From: Siderastrea siderea
Taxonomy: Eukaryota; Cnidaria; Anthozoa; Scleractinia; Rhizangiidae
NCBI GenBank assembly: GCA_964030785.1
Contig: OZ034979.1
Location: 12,254,883 to 12,318,882, forward strand
Direction of reading: 5' to 3'
Length of the DNA stretch: 64,000 nucleotides
Part shown: piece by piece, positions 1 to 11,544 of the stretch
Layout of the letters: every line of letters starts with the position of its first letter
Position numbering within the stretch: position 1 is the first letter of the stretch
Made by a program: the position numbers and the translations under genes
Notes under the pieces: generated by a model
Told to the model about the DNA's origin: nothing
Seen by the model: only the letters and a program-made list of their open reading frames with translations
The model's database searches: none

Positions 1-426
1 GCGTGTTGATAAACTTATCTGGCCCTTTTATTCCGTTTCAATTCCGGGAGCAAAATCAAGTTCAGCTGAAATTAAAGCAAGTTTTGATGTGTCGTCCTGC
101 TTTTACCAAAATCTGGAACGCTCGAATTGTTGCCTTCCATTCAAATCCAGCTACGCGCCGTGACATTTCTTTTATCGCAACCGCCCGTTGAAGTGAAATT
201 GCCAAAAAATATTCAAGACGATGAAATAATCACCAAAGGACACGCGATAGACGTGGCATGAGTTGACGTATTTTACGTCGCTCTAAAGCCCAATTCCTTT
301 TGCAGTTCCAAGATTCGCGACAGATGTGACAGCCAACCATATGTGGTACGTGCTAGCTTGGAGAATTCAAAACAATGCAAAGAAGGCTTCTTGCAAGGGG
401 TTCTTGAAATACATATGTGTACAGTA

Positions 427-1804
427 TGTTGCCCAGTTTTCGTACGGGCCCAGTTTTCGTACAAAAAGAACTTTATTTGATTATTTTCGTCGGTCATTTA
501 AATCTTCGTCAACCGAAGAATTTCAAAAGTAAAAGGAACATTTCAGCTATAAATTGCCGGTTTTGCCGGGCTTTTTGACGAAGACGTAGGTCAGTGCGGC
601 AATTTCTTTCGAGGTGAGTAAAAGTTTAGCGGCTAATATTTGCACTTTTCACTGCACAGTAAAGGTACTGTAGATGAACAAATAGCCCGTTTTGTTGGTA
701 ATTTTGCAAGGAACTTCGTGAGTTTTGGACATATGGTAGATAAAAGATGAAAGTGAATGGAAAAACTTTCAAAACCAGCTTAAATTTAACTGCTCCTGAA
801 TTTTAGCGGTGAGAATCTTCGCATACATTTCGACCTACTGTGCCAGTTTTCGTACACTTAGCTGCGCCTTTCTCAAAACCTATTTTTAAATAAGTTAAAG
901 AACTGAAATTTAAACTTAACTGTTCGAAAACTAATAAATCGCAAGTGCAGCAAAGATTACACAACAATCCTTGCAAAGTACGATACACTACATGTATTTG
1001 TTGTGGTATAACAGCGACGCTTAACATCCAGGTCATGCAAAGGTCACGAATATTTAATAAACTTAATCCCACGCAAACAATCTAAATCGTCAAATAATTA
1101 ACTAAGATAGATGTCTTTGCATAGAATGTTGACATACACCTTGAAATATCGTTAGTTTAGCGATTCTAATAAACATTTACAAAAGTAGTTAAGAAAAGCA
1201 AGCGTAAGCGGAAACGGAAGTAAAGCGTTTGCTATTCTAAAGGCGTAAGCGTAGGGAAAACGTCGAATCTTATGCAGGCCATTTCTTAACAGTTGTAACA
1301 CGCAGAATAGTAACCTGTCAACTACCTTTACCAAGGCAGTAAATGACGTACGAGACAGTGGATTGAGCGTAAGAAAAGCCGCCCAAAAGTGAGGGACAAA
1401 AAAATCAACACTGCAGGATCGATTAAACATCCACCCCCAGAATAACCATTTGCTTTGTATACCAAATGATTGGTCGCTAGGCCGATATTTATTCACAAAT
1501 CGAAGAGAAAACACGATAAGCACTCAGCAGGGTGGCTGACATATCACTTTGCGTCGAGCGTTTTCGTGGAGAAATGTTGTTTTGTCGATGTACGAAAACT
1601 GGGCCAGGTGTACGAAGACTGGGCAACTTAGGAGTTTTGGGGAAAATGGCATAATTTTGAACATACGTCGATCAAGCGGCCAATCGTTTTATATATTGAA
1701 TGTAATTAAATGGGGTATCTTTAAAAGAAATTTCATAAATTTTCGTCTCATAGACGAAAAGATATAGCGATTTCAAACTAAAGTGTACGAAAACTGGGCA
1801 ACAC
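427..1804. mobile_element. Possible MITE-like element with repeated motif in inverted orientation
   Basis: The motif CCCAGTTTTCGTACA occurs at about 432, 449 and 843 (the third slightly changed) in one orientation. It recurs reverse-complemented at about 1589, 1609 and 1784, the outermost copies being preceded by TGTTG. This gives inverted ends around 1.4 kb of otherwise non-coding DNA. The target duplication is not resolved. Confidence 0.5.
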
Positions 1805-4440
1805 ACCGTATTTCCACTGTTGTAGTTCTGCCTTTCCTCCGTTCTCCGGCGCTGACTGAAGTGATATGGAGTTGTGATTTTGTACAGAAAAGAACGCTAA
1901 CTTTGGTTTGTTTTGCTGTACGGTGTTGCTACCACAAAATAGACAAAAATAATCAAGTTGATGTCAACATCGTATAAATTTTTCAGTCGCATCGGTTTAA
2001 ATTCATTCGGAATCGCTCAGTCCCTGCCTGCTGTGTAAAGATCGCATTCAAATTACTAAGAAAGGATTTCAGCGAATGCCAATCGATTTTTATTAGCGAA
2101 TGCAAATTCGAATAGATTTTTCCCAATATAATTGCCAATGAGCCAAAACGGCAAGAGAGCGAATAATGTAATTCGCGAATGCGAGTTCCGTCGCAACATC
2201 GAATTCTGAGTGCAGCAGATTTCAAAACGTACGCAAAGGCAGTGCAAAGTAGTAAGCAAAGTGCTGATCCTTAAAGCTTGCACAGGGGAAAAAGAAGAAA
2301 CTTGAGCTCCACCAAGCCCGCAAATTCGATTCAACTGTAAGGTTTGCGTGACAAGGGGCTAGAAATGTCAAAAATTGCCAGGAGGCGCCCACGCCAAGCA
2401 AGTTTCGCACTCTCTGATTGGCTAACTTGTGAAAATGTTTGTTGGGTGGACACGGTAAGACGCGCCGCACTGTAATTAATCCAGGTCAATCTATTTAATC
2501 AGGTACAAGAGCGCTAAAAATCAAAACAGAAAGGTTATAAATTTAATTTTCCAAACACCCAGAAACAAAGTGGCAAATACATTAAAGTGTGCAATGCTAA
2601 CAAAACACATTATCTTTGTGCAGTCAGCTAACAAAAATAAGAAACAAAAAATCTAAATAAATGAAAATCAGACAAGACAATATGAGCATTAATTGCCTGC
2701 TTGATTGTTAAAGCTGGATGTATTAAGTCAAAGTGGTCTTCTTAGGATGTCAGTAGTGCTCAATTGAATAGCTTTCACTTGAATGTTCTTTCGTCAAACA
2801 AATTAACATGGAATAACATCAAGGTTTGACTCTGTGGGATGAAACTGAGAGCTGTAATAACTGGCTTGCAGTGTTACACAAATCAGTGTCGACCGGGTTT
2901 TGGGAAAACCTTATGGTTGTAAGAGAAGGTAGGACATGGAGGAAGGAGTTGAGTCTTCTACATTACTGGTCGTTTGTTTCCTTACTATTAGTTACACGTT
3001 TAATGCCCAGGAGCAGGTTGTTCAAAGCAAGGACGCGTTAACCCGGGATAAGTGCCAACTTAAAAATCAAAACTATACGTTAATAAAGCAGATTTCAGCT
3101 AATTCTTTCAGCCTATGATTCGACTTTTACCGTTCTAAAATTATTTATTTGACAGTGAGAACGCTTTCAAACATGAGAACCAGAAATTAAACCTAGAGTA
3201 ACACTTAATCCGAGGGTAATGCTAACCGGCTTTCGCACAACTGGGCCAAGGATTAAATGTTGACAAACACTTTTCGAGAACCGAAGCTAAAATGCGTTGT
3301 TGTCGTCTTCCATTTCACAGATAAAGGATATGAGTTGACAGAACGCGAAACCAAACTTTTGCTTGAAAGCACAGCTGACAGCACGCCCAAGTGAACTTAA
3401 CCTTGTTCCTAGTTTTTATCTCTTCGCCAAGAAAACGGGGCAGGACTTTACTTCTAGTTAACCAAAAAAAAAAATTAAACGTACATGTGTTTAATAAATA
3501 CAGTAGACCTTGCTATCTCAGATCTTCGAGGGAAACGACAAATTATTGGGAAGAGTGGCGATTCAAGGTAGCCAGACTGGATTTAAAGTTTTATTTTGTG
3601 GACCATCGGTTACATTGATATGAATGACTGACCTGACTAGCTTGTGTTGCCTGCTCTATACATTTGTATGTACAGTAATAAAGCATCACCGTACGGCAAA
3701 CACGAAACGGCAAAATGACCACGTGATTATGCTATTTCCCGTCATTTCTTACCGTTTTCCTTCTGTACTTTAACGTTTTCAACGTAAGAGGGCCTGTTTT
3801 CGTGTTTGTCATCAACGTGAGAATTAATTTGCAGTTTTTTTTTTTAATCGTTCTGACATTGATCTTCTCGTGTGCCGTGTGTGGGGATCTCTAGTAAGTA
3901 GAATGTTAAGTCGTTCAAAGAATGTGTTGGCTACCATAGGGAACCCTTACATTAAAACGAAATGCAAACTTTTATGGTACAAGTTTCTGCTATAGTTTTG
4001 TCTTTTCAGTTTGTAGACACCGAGTAAATTACATAAAAGGCCACGGGAAGTCACACCGACTTTGTTCAAGATAGCAAAGGATTCGAGAGTTTGCGATAGA
4101 CAGTAGAATATGAGGGTAGAATAATAAGCAAGCCCAAGGGAAGTGTTTCAGTATCCCTTTGTGATAGCGGGGGATTTGAGGTAGTGAAAGACGAGAGAAT
4201 AAATAAAGAGAAAGATAACATCGCAATGATGCAACAACTTCAGCTCGATTGAAGGAGCCATGAGGCTCCGTAGCATGAAGCGACCACGACCATGACATCT
4301 CCCCCTTTTTAGGTTTGTGCGTTTGTTTGTTTTGCCTGATTTTTTTTAATATATGGTATGCCATCACTAATATTAAAAACCAAGAGATGCTAATCTCTTC
4401 TGGGTTTCAATATATTTGGGACTTTATGATAGAGTTTATT

Positions 4441-4712
4441 ATATACCTATTTCAAAAAAGGTTGCTTCAGTGATGCATGTTTCATAGACCGCAGTGCATC
4501 ATGATCGTTAAATTTGTGACTGCTTTTCTCTAGCTATTAGCCCTAAAGCAAGAACAAATGTATATTTTTATGATTTGGTTTTGTCCTAGAGTGCCTTCAG
4601 CGAGAAAAGCGATCATTACATTTATTTATAGCAAACATGAGGCTTTACGATCTATGAAACAAGGATCATGGATCATGCATCACTGAAGCAACCTTAACTG
4701 AAATAGGTGTAT
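4441..4712. mobile_element. Short MITE, TIR AAGGTTGCTTCAGTGATGCATG
   Basis: The left end TACCTATTTCAAAAAAGGTTG and the right end are inverted copies (about 35 bp with a small mismatch block) in a 270-bp non-coding unit. The flanking TA is compatible with Tc1/mariner-type insertion, but the ends are approximate. Confidence 0.65.
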
Positions 4713-5157
4713 ATTAGTTAACGAGTAAACAGTCACATTAAGGGAAGCTTAACGCTGAAGGCAATAGATGAACGCACAAGCCACGTCACCGAATGAATGG
4801 CCACGAACGAGAGCGAGTCTACTCAGAAGGTCTGTCATTCTTGTCAGGGGCACAGTGAACAGACCTGGTAGAGAGTTAAAAAAAACGCAACTGGAATGGT
4901 GAAACCCACGGAAGGAAAAGTTAACGTAAACAATGGGGAGAGATTCTATATTTTCTGCTTTAGGGTGAAACTCTCTAACCACACTTTTCAAACTTGGGTA
5001 CCACTGACAGCTGGCCCTAAGTGCTTCAACTGACAGTTATCATTCTACACAGTTAACTACAAATTGAAATGTTTGTTGTACCTTGCTGAAAATTGTTTAA
5101 GTTTGCTGCTCCGACATTTCTGCGCAATTCAAAGGATAGCGTCGTCACAATGTTTTT

Positions 5158-6720
5158 TTTTCTTCAGAGATAACTGACGGTTTTGTTGTGAGGTGTTTGG
5201 CTCGGTCGTATAGACACTTAACAATGCCACGTTTCACTGACGGAGGATGGTGTGAATCATAGGCTAGGTATTAGTCAGTGTGGGTGGGCTTTCTGTAAGC
5301 AATGGTGATGAGAAGACCGTCTGAATTCCTTGAAACTGAAGTGTCGAGAAAGGGAATAGTGTTATCCTTCTCGATTTCCATGGTAAAACGAATGGTAGTC
5401 TGTTGACTGTTTAGAAGTTGTAAAAAGCCGTCTTCACAGTCTTTTCCATAAGATTGTTAAAGTGTCAGCTACATATCGCTTCCAGATCGTAGGTTTATAG
5501 GTCGCTGCTGCTACCGCCCGTTCCTCAAACTCTTCCATGTGTAGGTAAGCAATAACCGCGGAGACAGGGCTCCCCATAGCAGCTCCGTCTGTTTGTTCGT
5601 AAATCGACCCGTTGTATTGGAAATACGTGGATCTTAAGACAAAGTTTAAAAGGTCAGCAATTTGTATAGGTGTAAGGTTTGTGCGGTCGGCAAGACCGGG
5701 ATCGTTCTCTTGCATAATGAGGCCTTTACGGCACCTTCGATCGGCACGCTCGTAAATAACGATTCTACGTCAAAAGATACCATGACTTCGTTTTCTTGTA
5801 TTCGCTCATGGCTGATGTAGAGTTGGTAACTGTGTAGTCTGATTTGCCTGTCAATGGGGACAGGATGTCAGCTAAGTGAGCCAACAAATCGTAAGCGAAG
5901 GTGTTTACACACGATACAATGGGTCTTAATGGTATCTCGGGCTTGTGTGTCTTAGGTAGACCATATATCCTAGGTGACCTAGGTTTGATTTTGTTGTACA
6001 CAGCTTCTGAAAGATGTCCACTTCGTTTTAAGCTAAGAAGCTTTTAATTACGTTTTAGCCTAAGTCGGTCCGTTGGGTCTTTATTAAGGAGTTGAGATGG
6101 ACCTGTTTCAATGAGTGTTTTCATTTTATCATGATATGTGTCGGTATTCAAGACTACACTGGCACGACCTTTGTCCGCTGATAGAATCATAATAGAGTCG
6201 TCTTGTTTCAAGTTCTTAAGGGCTTCTTGCATTTCCTTCGTGATGTTAGGTTTGGGCAGTTCAGCCTGTTGAAGGATGTTGTTAACAGTTCTCCTTATGG
6301 TGTCTGCTTGTTCTGAGTAAAGCGTTGTTATGGCCGATTCAACTTTGAGGACTATTTCAGTGGCTGGATTGTTAGTTGGTGTTACTGCGAAATTCAAACC
6401 TTTCTCTAGTAATGATACCTCAGCATCGCTGAGGGGCCGTGACGATAAGTTAATAACCCATTTATTTTTGTCGACTTGAGGTGTTTGGTCAACATCAGGT
6501 GTCCTAAAAACAGAAGCCTGTTTCTCTTGTACAAGTCTCAGAAACTTGCGTTGTTGCCGATCTTTTCTGGGTGTTAACTCTGATCTTTTCAAGTATTTCA
6601 CTGGCCTCGTCTGCCGTGAGGGCGGCTGTTATTCCCCTGCATCTCCCTTAGCTCTCTGAGTAAGTCGTATTCTCTCCCTCAGGAACCTCATAGAGGCTAT
6701 TTCGGCTACTCTGCGGCCAC
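5158..6720 (-). pseudogene. Penelope-like element reverse transcriptase, broken
   Basis: The Penelope-like RT is spread over several minus-strand frames. The N-terminal part is at 6601-6044 (weakly traceable up to about 6720), with SADKGRASVVLNTDTY. Then RIYGLPKTHKPEIPLRP at 6001-5765, VMVSFDVESLFTSVP (motif A) in a shifted frame at about 5780-5735, YEQTDGAAMGSPVSAV at 5715-5434, and a thumb-like part with PFLDTSVSRNSDG and KRGIVKCLYDRAKHLT running down to about 5158. There is an in-frame stop near 6044, a shift near 5770, and further stops. The catalytic YVDD is YVAD (about 5466-5477), so the enzyme is dead even without the frameshifts. The C-terminal endonuclease expected after the thumb is missing here. 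Confidence 0.85.
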
Positions 6721-6898
6721 CTTAGTTGGAACCTGGTGGCTGGACCCGAAGGTCTCGTGGAAAAATGTGGCTCTTAATACACCTTGTAAGAAAGGTGAGA
6801 TGGTTGTTGTAGCGAGCGAGCTTACGTGAGCAACGCTCGTGGCGACGAATCAACCTTAGGGCTGTGCGCCCATGATATTTCAGTTCAATGTCATTAAA

Positions 6899-7571
6899 GA
6901 TGTTTATTGTTCATCGTGGTGTAAGATAGGAAAGATGACCGTTTATTCGTTTGTCTCACGATGGAATCGCTTTGAGTTGTTGATCGCGACGTTTGGACTG
7001 TAATACTGCTAGTCTTCATCAGGCGATGAGGTTGATTGTTTACGTGTCGCTATTTGTAGCATGTTGGTTCGCTGCTACTGGTGCATTTCGATCCTCATTG
7101 TTATTCCGACTATTAGATAATGTTCCCTCCAGGTCCGCTTTGTGGTTGATCGGCCGTTGTGCTTTTTAATCGTAGTATCCAAGCTTCCGGGATTTCGATT
7201 CCACTAACTCTGTTCATGTTATTAGGATGAAGTCTTATATGGATAGCCTCTTTGACCCTACGTGTGTACCAGTGAGGGTCACAATCAACAAACTTAACTA
7301 CTTTCCAAATAGGAAGATGCCCCGTTTTGTTAGCGTGCTCCGAAACTGCGGAGGTTTGCGTACGAACAAGCCGTATATCTCCGTCGTGTTTTTTTTTTAA
7401 TCCTTTCTTGCATCGCTCTCCTTGTTTCCGCGATGTATACTTTGCTGCACTCACATGGAATCTTATCGACGACAAAGTCAAGTTTAGTTGGTTCAAGGGC
7501 GTCTTTCCGTCGCACTAAGTGAGACCTAAGAGGTCTCATCTTTCCTATCTTACGCCACGATGGACAATAAA
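6899..7571. repeat. Inverted repeat of the Penelope-like element
   Basis: About 35 bp at 7535-7571 (TCATCTTTCCTATCTTACGC...) recurs reverse-complemented at 6903-6940 (...GTAAGATAGGAAAGATGA). The pair encloses the GIY-YIG piece. Such inverted copies are known from Penelope-like terminal structures. Confidence 0.8.
7113..7560 (-). pseudogene. Penelope-like GIY-YIG endonuclease domain, broken
   Basis: The minus-strand reading starts CECSKVYIAETRRAMQERI (GIY-YIG start, with YIAET where YIGET is usual) in one frame. After a frameshift at the A-tract opposite 7389-7398 it continues with SAVSEHANKTGHLPIW and ends in ILRLKSTTADQPQSG before the stop at 7113. This is the catalytic domain that Penelope-like elements use to cut DNA. 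It lies upstream of the RT in transcription order. In classical elements it follows the RT, so this is either the 3' end of a partial tandem copy (as in the terminal repeats of such elements) or a permuted element. Confidence 0.75.
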
Positions 7572-8496
7572 TGGCATGTAGTTAAACCTGGAACGCCGGA
7601 ACGCCGGAACGCCGGAATACTTAAACCCGGAATGCCGAAATACTTCAACTCGAAATGACGATTTAATATACACAAGATCGCTGAAAAGACGAACAATTAA
7701 GGTTAAGCCACGCTACATTATTAACGTCACCTTCTGACCCCCACCAAAACCATTCTCCTCACCATCCCTACCCTAACCCCCTGCCTTACGTTTTCCCGCC
7801 AACTGTAATTATTATAATTATTCCTGGGCTTTTTCGCGCTGCCATCGACATGGAGGACTCTCCAGGAAGGTAAGCGTATGTAGCTGAAATTTTCTGGTAA
7901 ATCGAAAGCTACTTCATTCGAACTCTCGCGGTATGTCGACACTATGTTTCTTTAATCTGTTCTCCACTATTTTGATTTGCCAGCGTTTCCCCCTAAGTGA
8001 AAGATTTAACGATCCATATGTCTTCACAAGCTCACAAAAAAAAAAAAACTAACAGCTAAGGGTCTTGGTGCATGTGTTTTTGAGACAGTTTACTCGTCAC
8101 TTAGAGCATTTATACTGCTTGGATATTTTCAGTATTGCTGTCATTACGTGAAGCCACACCATGTGCCTGACATTTGTCAACCGAGTTATAAATACCCCTT
8201 ATTAGCCGAGTTCGAGGTCCGTACTGTGAGTTAGGGACTAAGTTTTTTCAACTCGAAAAATAAATGAGTTTTTTCAGCTCGGAAATGAAACGCGCGAATT
8301 TCATTGGCTTTTGAAAATCGCTGCTCGTCGAAGTTCAACGTGAACTGATGTCGCTGAACGAAAATTTCATGGCTTTATTTCTGTGAAAAAAAAAATTTTT
8401 TTTCGTCCAGAACATACCCAAAAAGCAAGGCTAATTTAGTTGCAAAGCGTTCTTCGTTACCGTCAGGGACAAACAAGAAGAAATCATGGAACGTTG

Positions 8497-8522
8497 AAAC
8501 ACGACTTCATGAAGTCGTGTTT
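8497..8522. repeat. Perfect 26-bp palindrome
   Basis: AAACACGACTTCA followed directly by its exact reverse complement, with no spacer. It lies inside the inverted-repeat element. Confidence 0.9.
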
Positions 8523-9835
8523 GTCAAGGTGGAAATATGGCGGCAATCAGCCAAGAACAAGTGAAAGATGGAACTTAATTTTAAATAACAAAGAAAGTAC
8601 TTCCACCTGTCCTTGACTCTCAGTTGTGCTCAGGTTGTTTTTCGAGCAAACTATATGCTGGAAACTGAAAATCAACGAGTTGCGTAGGAAATTACGAGTT
8701 TTAGTCGGGCTTTACAAACGCCGGCTGAGCTAGCGAGGGTGGACTTTTGAAAAACGTTATTTACAGGGATCTCCCTGCAAGAACAAGACTGCTTTTGAGC
8801 AATCAAGGTACTTAAGGTTAACAATAATCAGTTTTGTTTCCCTGAAAGGAAATAACTAGAGCAGTGAGTTGCAAGTTTCAAGCTTAATTCTGATCAAAAT
8901 TTAAGCTTATGTAAACCGGTTAACGATGAAACTATTTGCGAGTTGTTTTGAAGTTGAGTTTTTTCCACTATAAACAGAACTGTTTCTGAGGGAGCAATTG
9001 CTAGGGAATATTTCGCTTCTAGTTTTCACGGTCTTTGCAAGTTAATTCAAAGGTTGTTTTAGCTCCTTTTTTTCAGCATGTTTTGACTTACCGGTTGCGA
9101 TATAAACTTACGGGCTCTCAAGTTGAAATTATAAATACCTTTAGCTTCGCAATTTTTAAGTGAAAGCTTTCAGAGAGTTTCTGTAAACTAGAAAGTTTTT
9201 AATCTAGATTTAACTCGTTTTTATCGCGTCTAAGAGATTAGCCTACTATTTCTTCAATGTATAAAACTACTGCCGCAAAGTGTCCAAAATGGATTCAAGA
9301 CGTTTCAAATTTTGCGGTCCGTACAGTAAAATACGGCCCGCAAAATTGACCAATCGTAGAGCGCGTACTAACCGAGAGATATAACAAAACTGGTTAAGAT
9401 TTCCTTTACTTCACATGGAAAAGGGACCTTTTCCGCGTGAAGCAAACGAAATAGGAGACGTCTGCGCGCAGGCTAGTTAGGATTCAATGTCTTACCTCTT
9501 TTTTGGGGGAGCTTTGGCTGGGACTAAAGGGAAGAGAATAACAGTTTATCACTTTGTAAATGATACTTTAAACGCGTAAAGTTAAAGAGAGAAAATTTCG
9601 GCTACATACGCTTACCTTGCTGGAGAATCCTCCATGTCGATGCCAGCGCGAAATTTAAATTATATTAATTATGGTTGGCGGGAAACGTAAGGCAGGGGGT
9701 TGGGATGGGGATATTAAGGAGAATAGTTTTGGCGGGAATCAGAAGGTAACGTTAATAATGGAGCGTGGCTTAACCTTAATTGTTCGTCTTTTCAGCGATC
9801 TTGTGTATATTGAATCAGTCATTTAGAGTTGAAGT

Positions 9836-10093
9836 ATTCCGGCTTTCCCGTTCCTTGTTTAAGTAATCCGGCGTTCCGGGTTTAAGTATTTGGGTGTTCT
9901 GGGTGTAAGTATTCCGGCGTTCCGGGTTTAGATATTCTGGCGTTCTGGGTTTAAGTATTCCGTAGTTCTGGGTTTAAGTATTCCGGTGTTCCAGGCTTAA
10001 GTATTCCGCCGTTCCTGGCTTTAGTATTCCGGTGTTCCAGGTTTTAGTATTCCGGCGTTCCGGGTTTAAGTATTCCTGCGTTCCGGGTTTAAG
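9836..10093 (+). repeat. 23-bp minisatellite (TTAAGTATTCCGGCGTTCCGGG)
   Basis: About 11 imperfect copies of a 23-bp unit make up the outer right arm of the inverted-repeat element. The left arm (7585-7660) has only two to three inverse units, plus GGAACGCC triplication, so copy number differs between arms. Confidence 0.85.
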
Positions 10094-10197
10094 TACAGGC
10101 CACAATAAACACATTTTTAATGACAGGTTTAACAATGTTGCAACGAAAAAAATTGAGGTAGATTGCTTCTAAAATTACTGTAGAAGGACAGTTTTAC

Positions 10198-10214
10198 ATC
10201 AAGAGAAATCAGAG
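10198..10214. repeat. Target-site duplication, 5' copy (LINE)
   Basis: ATCAAGAGAAATCAGAG, identical to 15543-15559. It defines the 5' end of the LINE just upstream of its 5' UTR. Confidence 0.9.
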
Positions 10215-10282
10215 ACTGGATTAGCATACGGCAGCATGGCGGCCGGACGGACTTTTCCGTAGTCCGTTTCTTTACCTTCCCG

Positions 10283-11161
10283 ATGACCGAAGAAGATAAA
10301 AACAAGGAAGGCCTTACCACTTTTTATTTACGTGGCAAACGGCAGGAAAGATGCAGCAGTAGCAGCTCCCCTGATTCCAAAACTCCGCCTGCCAAATCGG
10401 TAAGAATTATGCCTTCAACATCCGATAGCATCGAAATGGCGGATATGCGCGAGATTTTGACACAAATACAAGACAACACTAACAAATTGTTAGAAGACAA
10501 TCAAGCTTTACGAAAGCAATACGCCGACTTACACGAATCGCTAAGCTTTCATATAGCTGAAGTGGAAAAGCTTGTGAAGGAAAACCAAACCTTAAAGAAA
10601 GAAGTCAAGTCTCTAAAAGCTAGTCTCAAAGAAGTCAAAGAAGACAATGATATAATGGCCGAAGACCTCGCCACCGCTATCAACAAGATTGACGACTTAG
10701 AACAGTACTCGAGAAAACATAATCTAGAGTTCCACGGCATTCCAGAGAGCTCCCAAGAAAACCTGGCCGAACAAATTATTAAGCTCGGAAATGTGCTCAA
10801 CGTCCCTATTCGAAACAATGACATTGACATCTGCCACCGGTTATCCGCAAATAAGAAATCAAACAAACCCAGGCCAGTCATTGCCAGATTTAAATCGTAT
10901 GAAGTTAAGAAAGCACTATACAGCGCCCGCAAGCAGCTGAAGAATCAAAGCTTAAACCACGTTTTCCCTGGAGCAGACATCGTATACATCAATGAGAACC
11001 TCACAAGAAGACGCCGCGAACTTTTCAACAAAGTCTGGAAAACCAAAAAGTTGAACCATTGGCACAGTGTGTGGACAGTTGATGGTAAAGTCTTTTTCAA
11101 AATTTCTGTTGATGATGCCCCAGAAAGAATCTATAGCTTAGAAGACTTAGATAATTTCTAG
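10283..11161 (+). CDS. LINE ORF1 protein, coiled-coil nucleic-acid-binding
   Basis: 292 aa. Residues 1-50 are basic and Ser-rich. About 55-140 is a long heptad-type coiled coil rich in Leu, Lys and Glu. From 141 on comes the motif LEQYSRKHNLEFHGIPE and a C-terminal domain of the kind found in L1 ORF1 (Transposase_22) and baculovirus-FP-like proteins of LINEs. The expected role is to form multimers that coat the element RNA and act as a nucleic-acid chaperone in the ribonucleoprotein. ORF2 follows after 383 bp in another register, as usual for two-ORF LINEs. The start chosen is the first ATG of the open frame, which leaves a 5' UTR of about 68 bp. Confidence 0.88.
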   Translation: MTEEDKNKEGLTTFYLRGKRQERCSSSSSPDSKTPPAKSVRIMPSTSDSIEMADMREILTQIQDNTNKLLEDNQALRKQYADLHESLSFHIAEVEKLVKENQTLKKEVKSLKASLKEVKEDNDIMAEDLATAINKIDDLEQYSRKHNLEFHGIPESSQENLAEQIIKLGNVLNVPIRNNDIDICHRLSANKKSNKPRPVIARFKSYEVKKALYSARKQLKNQSLNHVFPGADIVYINENLTRRRRELFNKVWKTKKLNHWHSVWTVDGKVFFKISVDDAPERIYSLEDLDNF

Positions 11162-11544
11162 GTTAATCACTTCCTTATTATCTGAGGTTACAGCTAGTTG
11201 AAATGTATTGCCTAAAACCATGTATTTTCCAGATATTTTTATTTAATAAGGCTTCGCCCTTGTATATAATTTCTTTTTTCAATCACGTTGAACGAAAGTA
11301 GAATTAATAATTAGGTCGCGGGGAGGCGTAGAGGGGACACCTTTAATTATCTTCATGAGTTTTAGCCATTCTCTAGTATCCCTTCTATACAATAAGCCGC
11401 TTGTCGGCTCTTTTAGTTTCTATTGTGTGTTTAATGTTAATTTATTTTCTTTTTTAAATAGTTGCAGTCAGGCACATCTCTTGGGAAATATCCCTTTTGA
11501 GCGGTGCGCATTTGTTGCCCAGTAATTTATGTTTTTAAGCAAAC

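Larger units (their letters stand above)
1..5157. other. Non-coding DNA outside the two small elements
   Basis: Short open frames only, none with recognisable domains, codon coherence or splice context. Apart from the elements at 427-1804 and 4441-4712 I see nothing supportable. Confidence 0.6.
7572..10101. mobile_element. Non-autonomous DNA element with long inverted repeats and minisatellite ends
   Basis: The left arm (7572-about 7895) and right arm (about 9590-10101) are inverted copies: the outer TIR is TGGCATGTAGTTAAACC against TGGCCTGTACTTAAACC. Inside them, the AATTAAGGTTAAGCCACGCT block and the GGAGGACTCTCC-like block also pair. The flanks are ACAATAAA at 7564-7571 and 10102-10109, an 8-bp target duplication. 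The flanking DNA reads continuously as the Penelope-like repeat if the element is removed, which confirms the ends. The 1.7-kb interior has no credible ORF. An 8-bp duplication would suit hAT-like transposition, but no transposase is visible. Confidence 0.8.

Noticed and set aside
10549..10932. 127-codon minus-strand frame
   Set aside because: Shadow of LINE ORF1 on the opposite strand.
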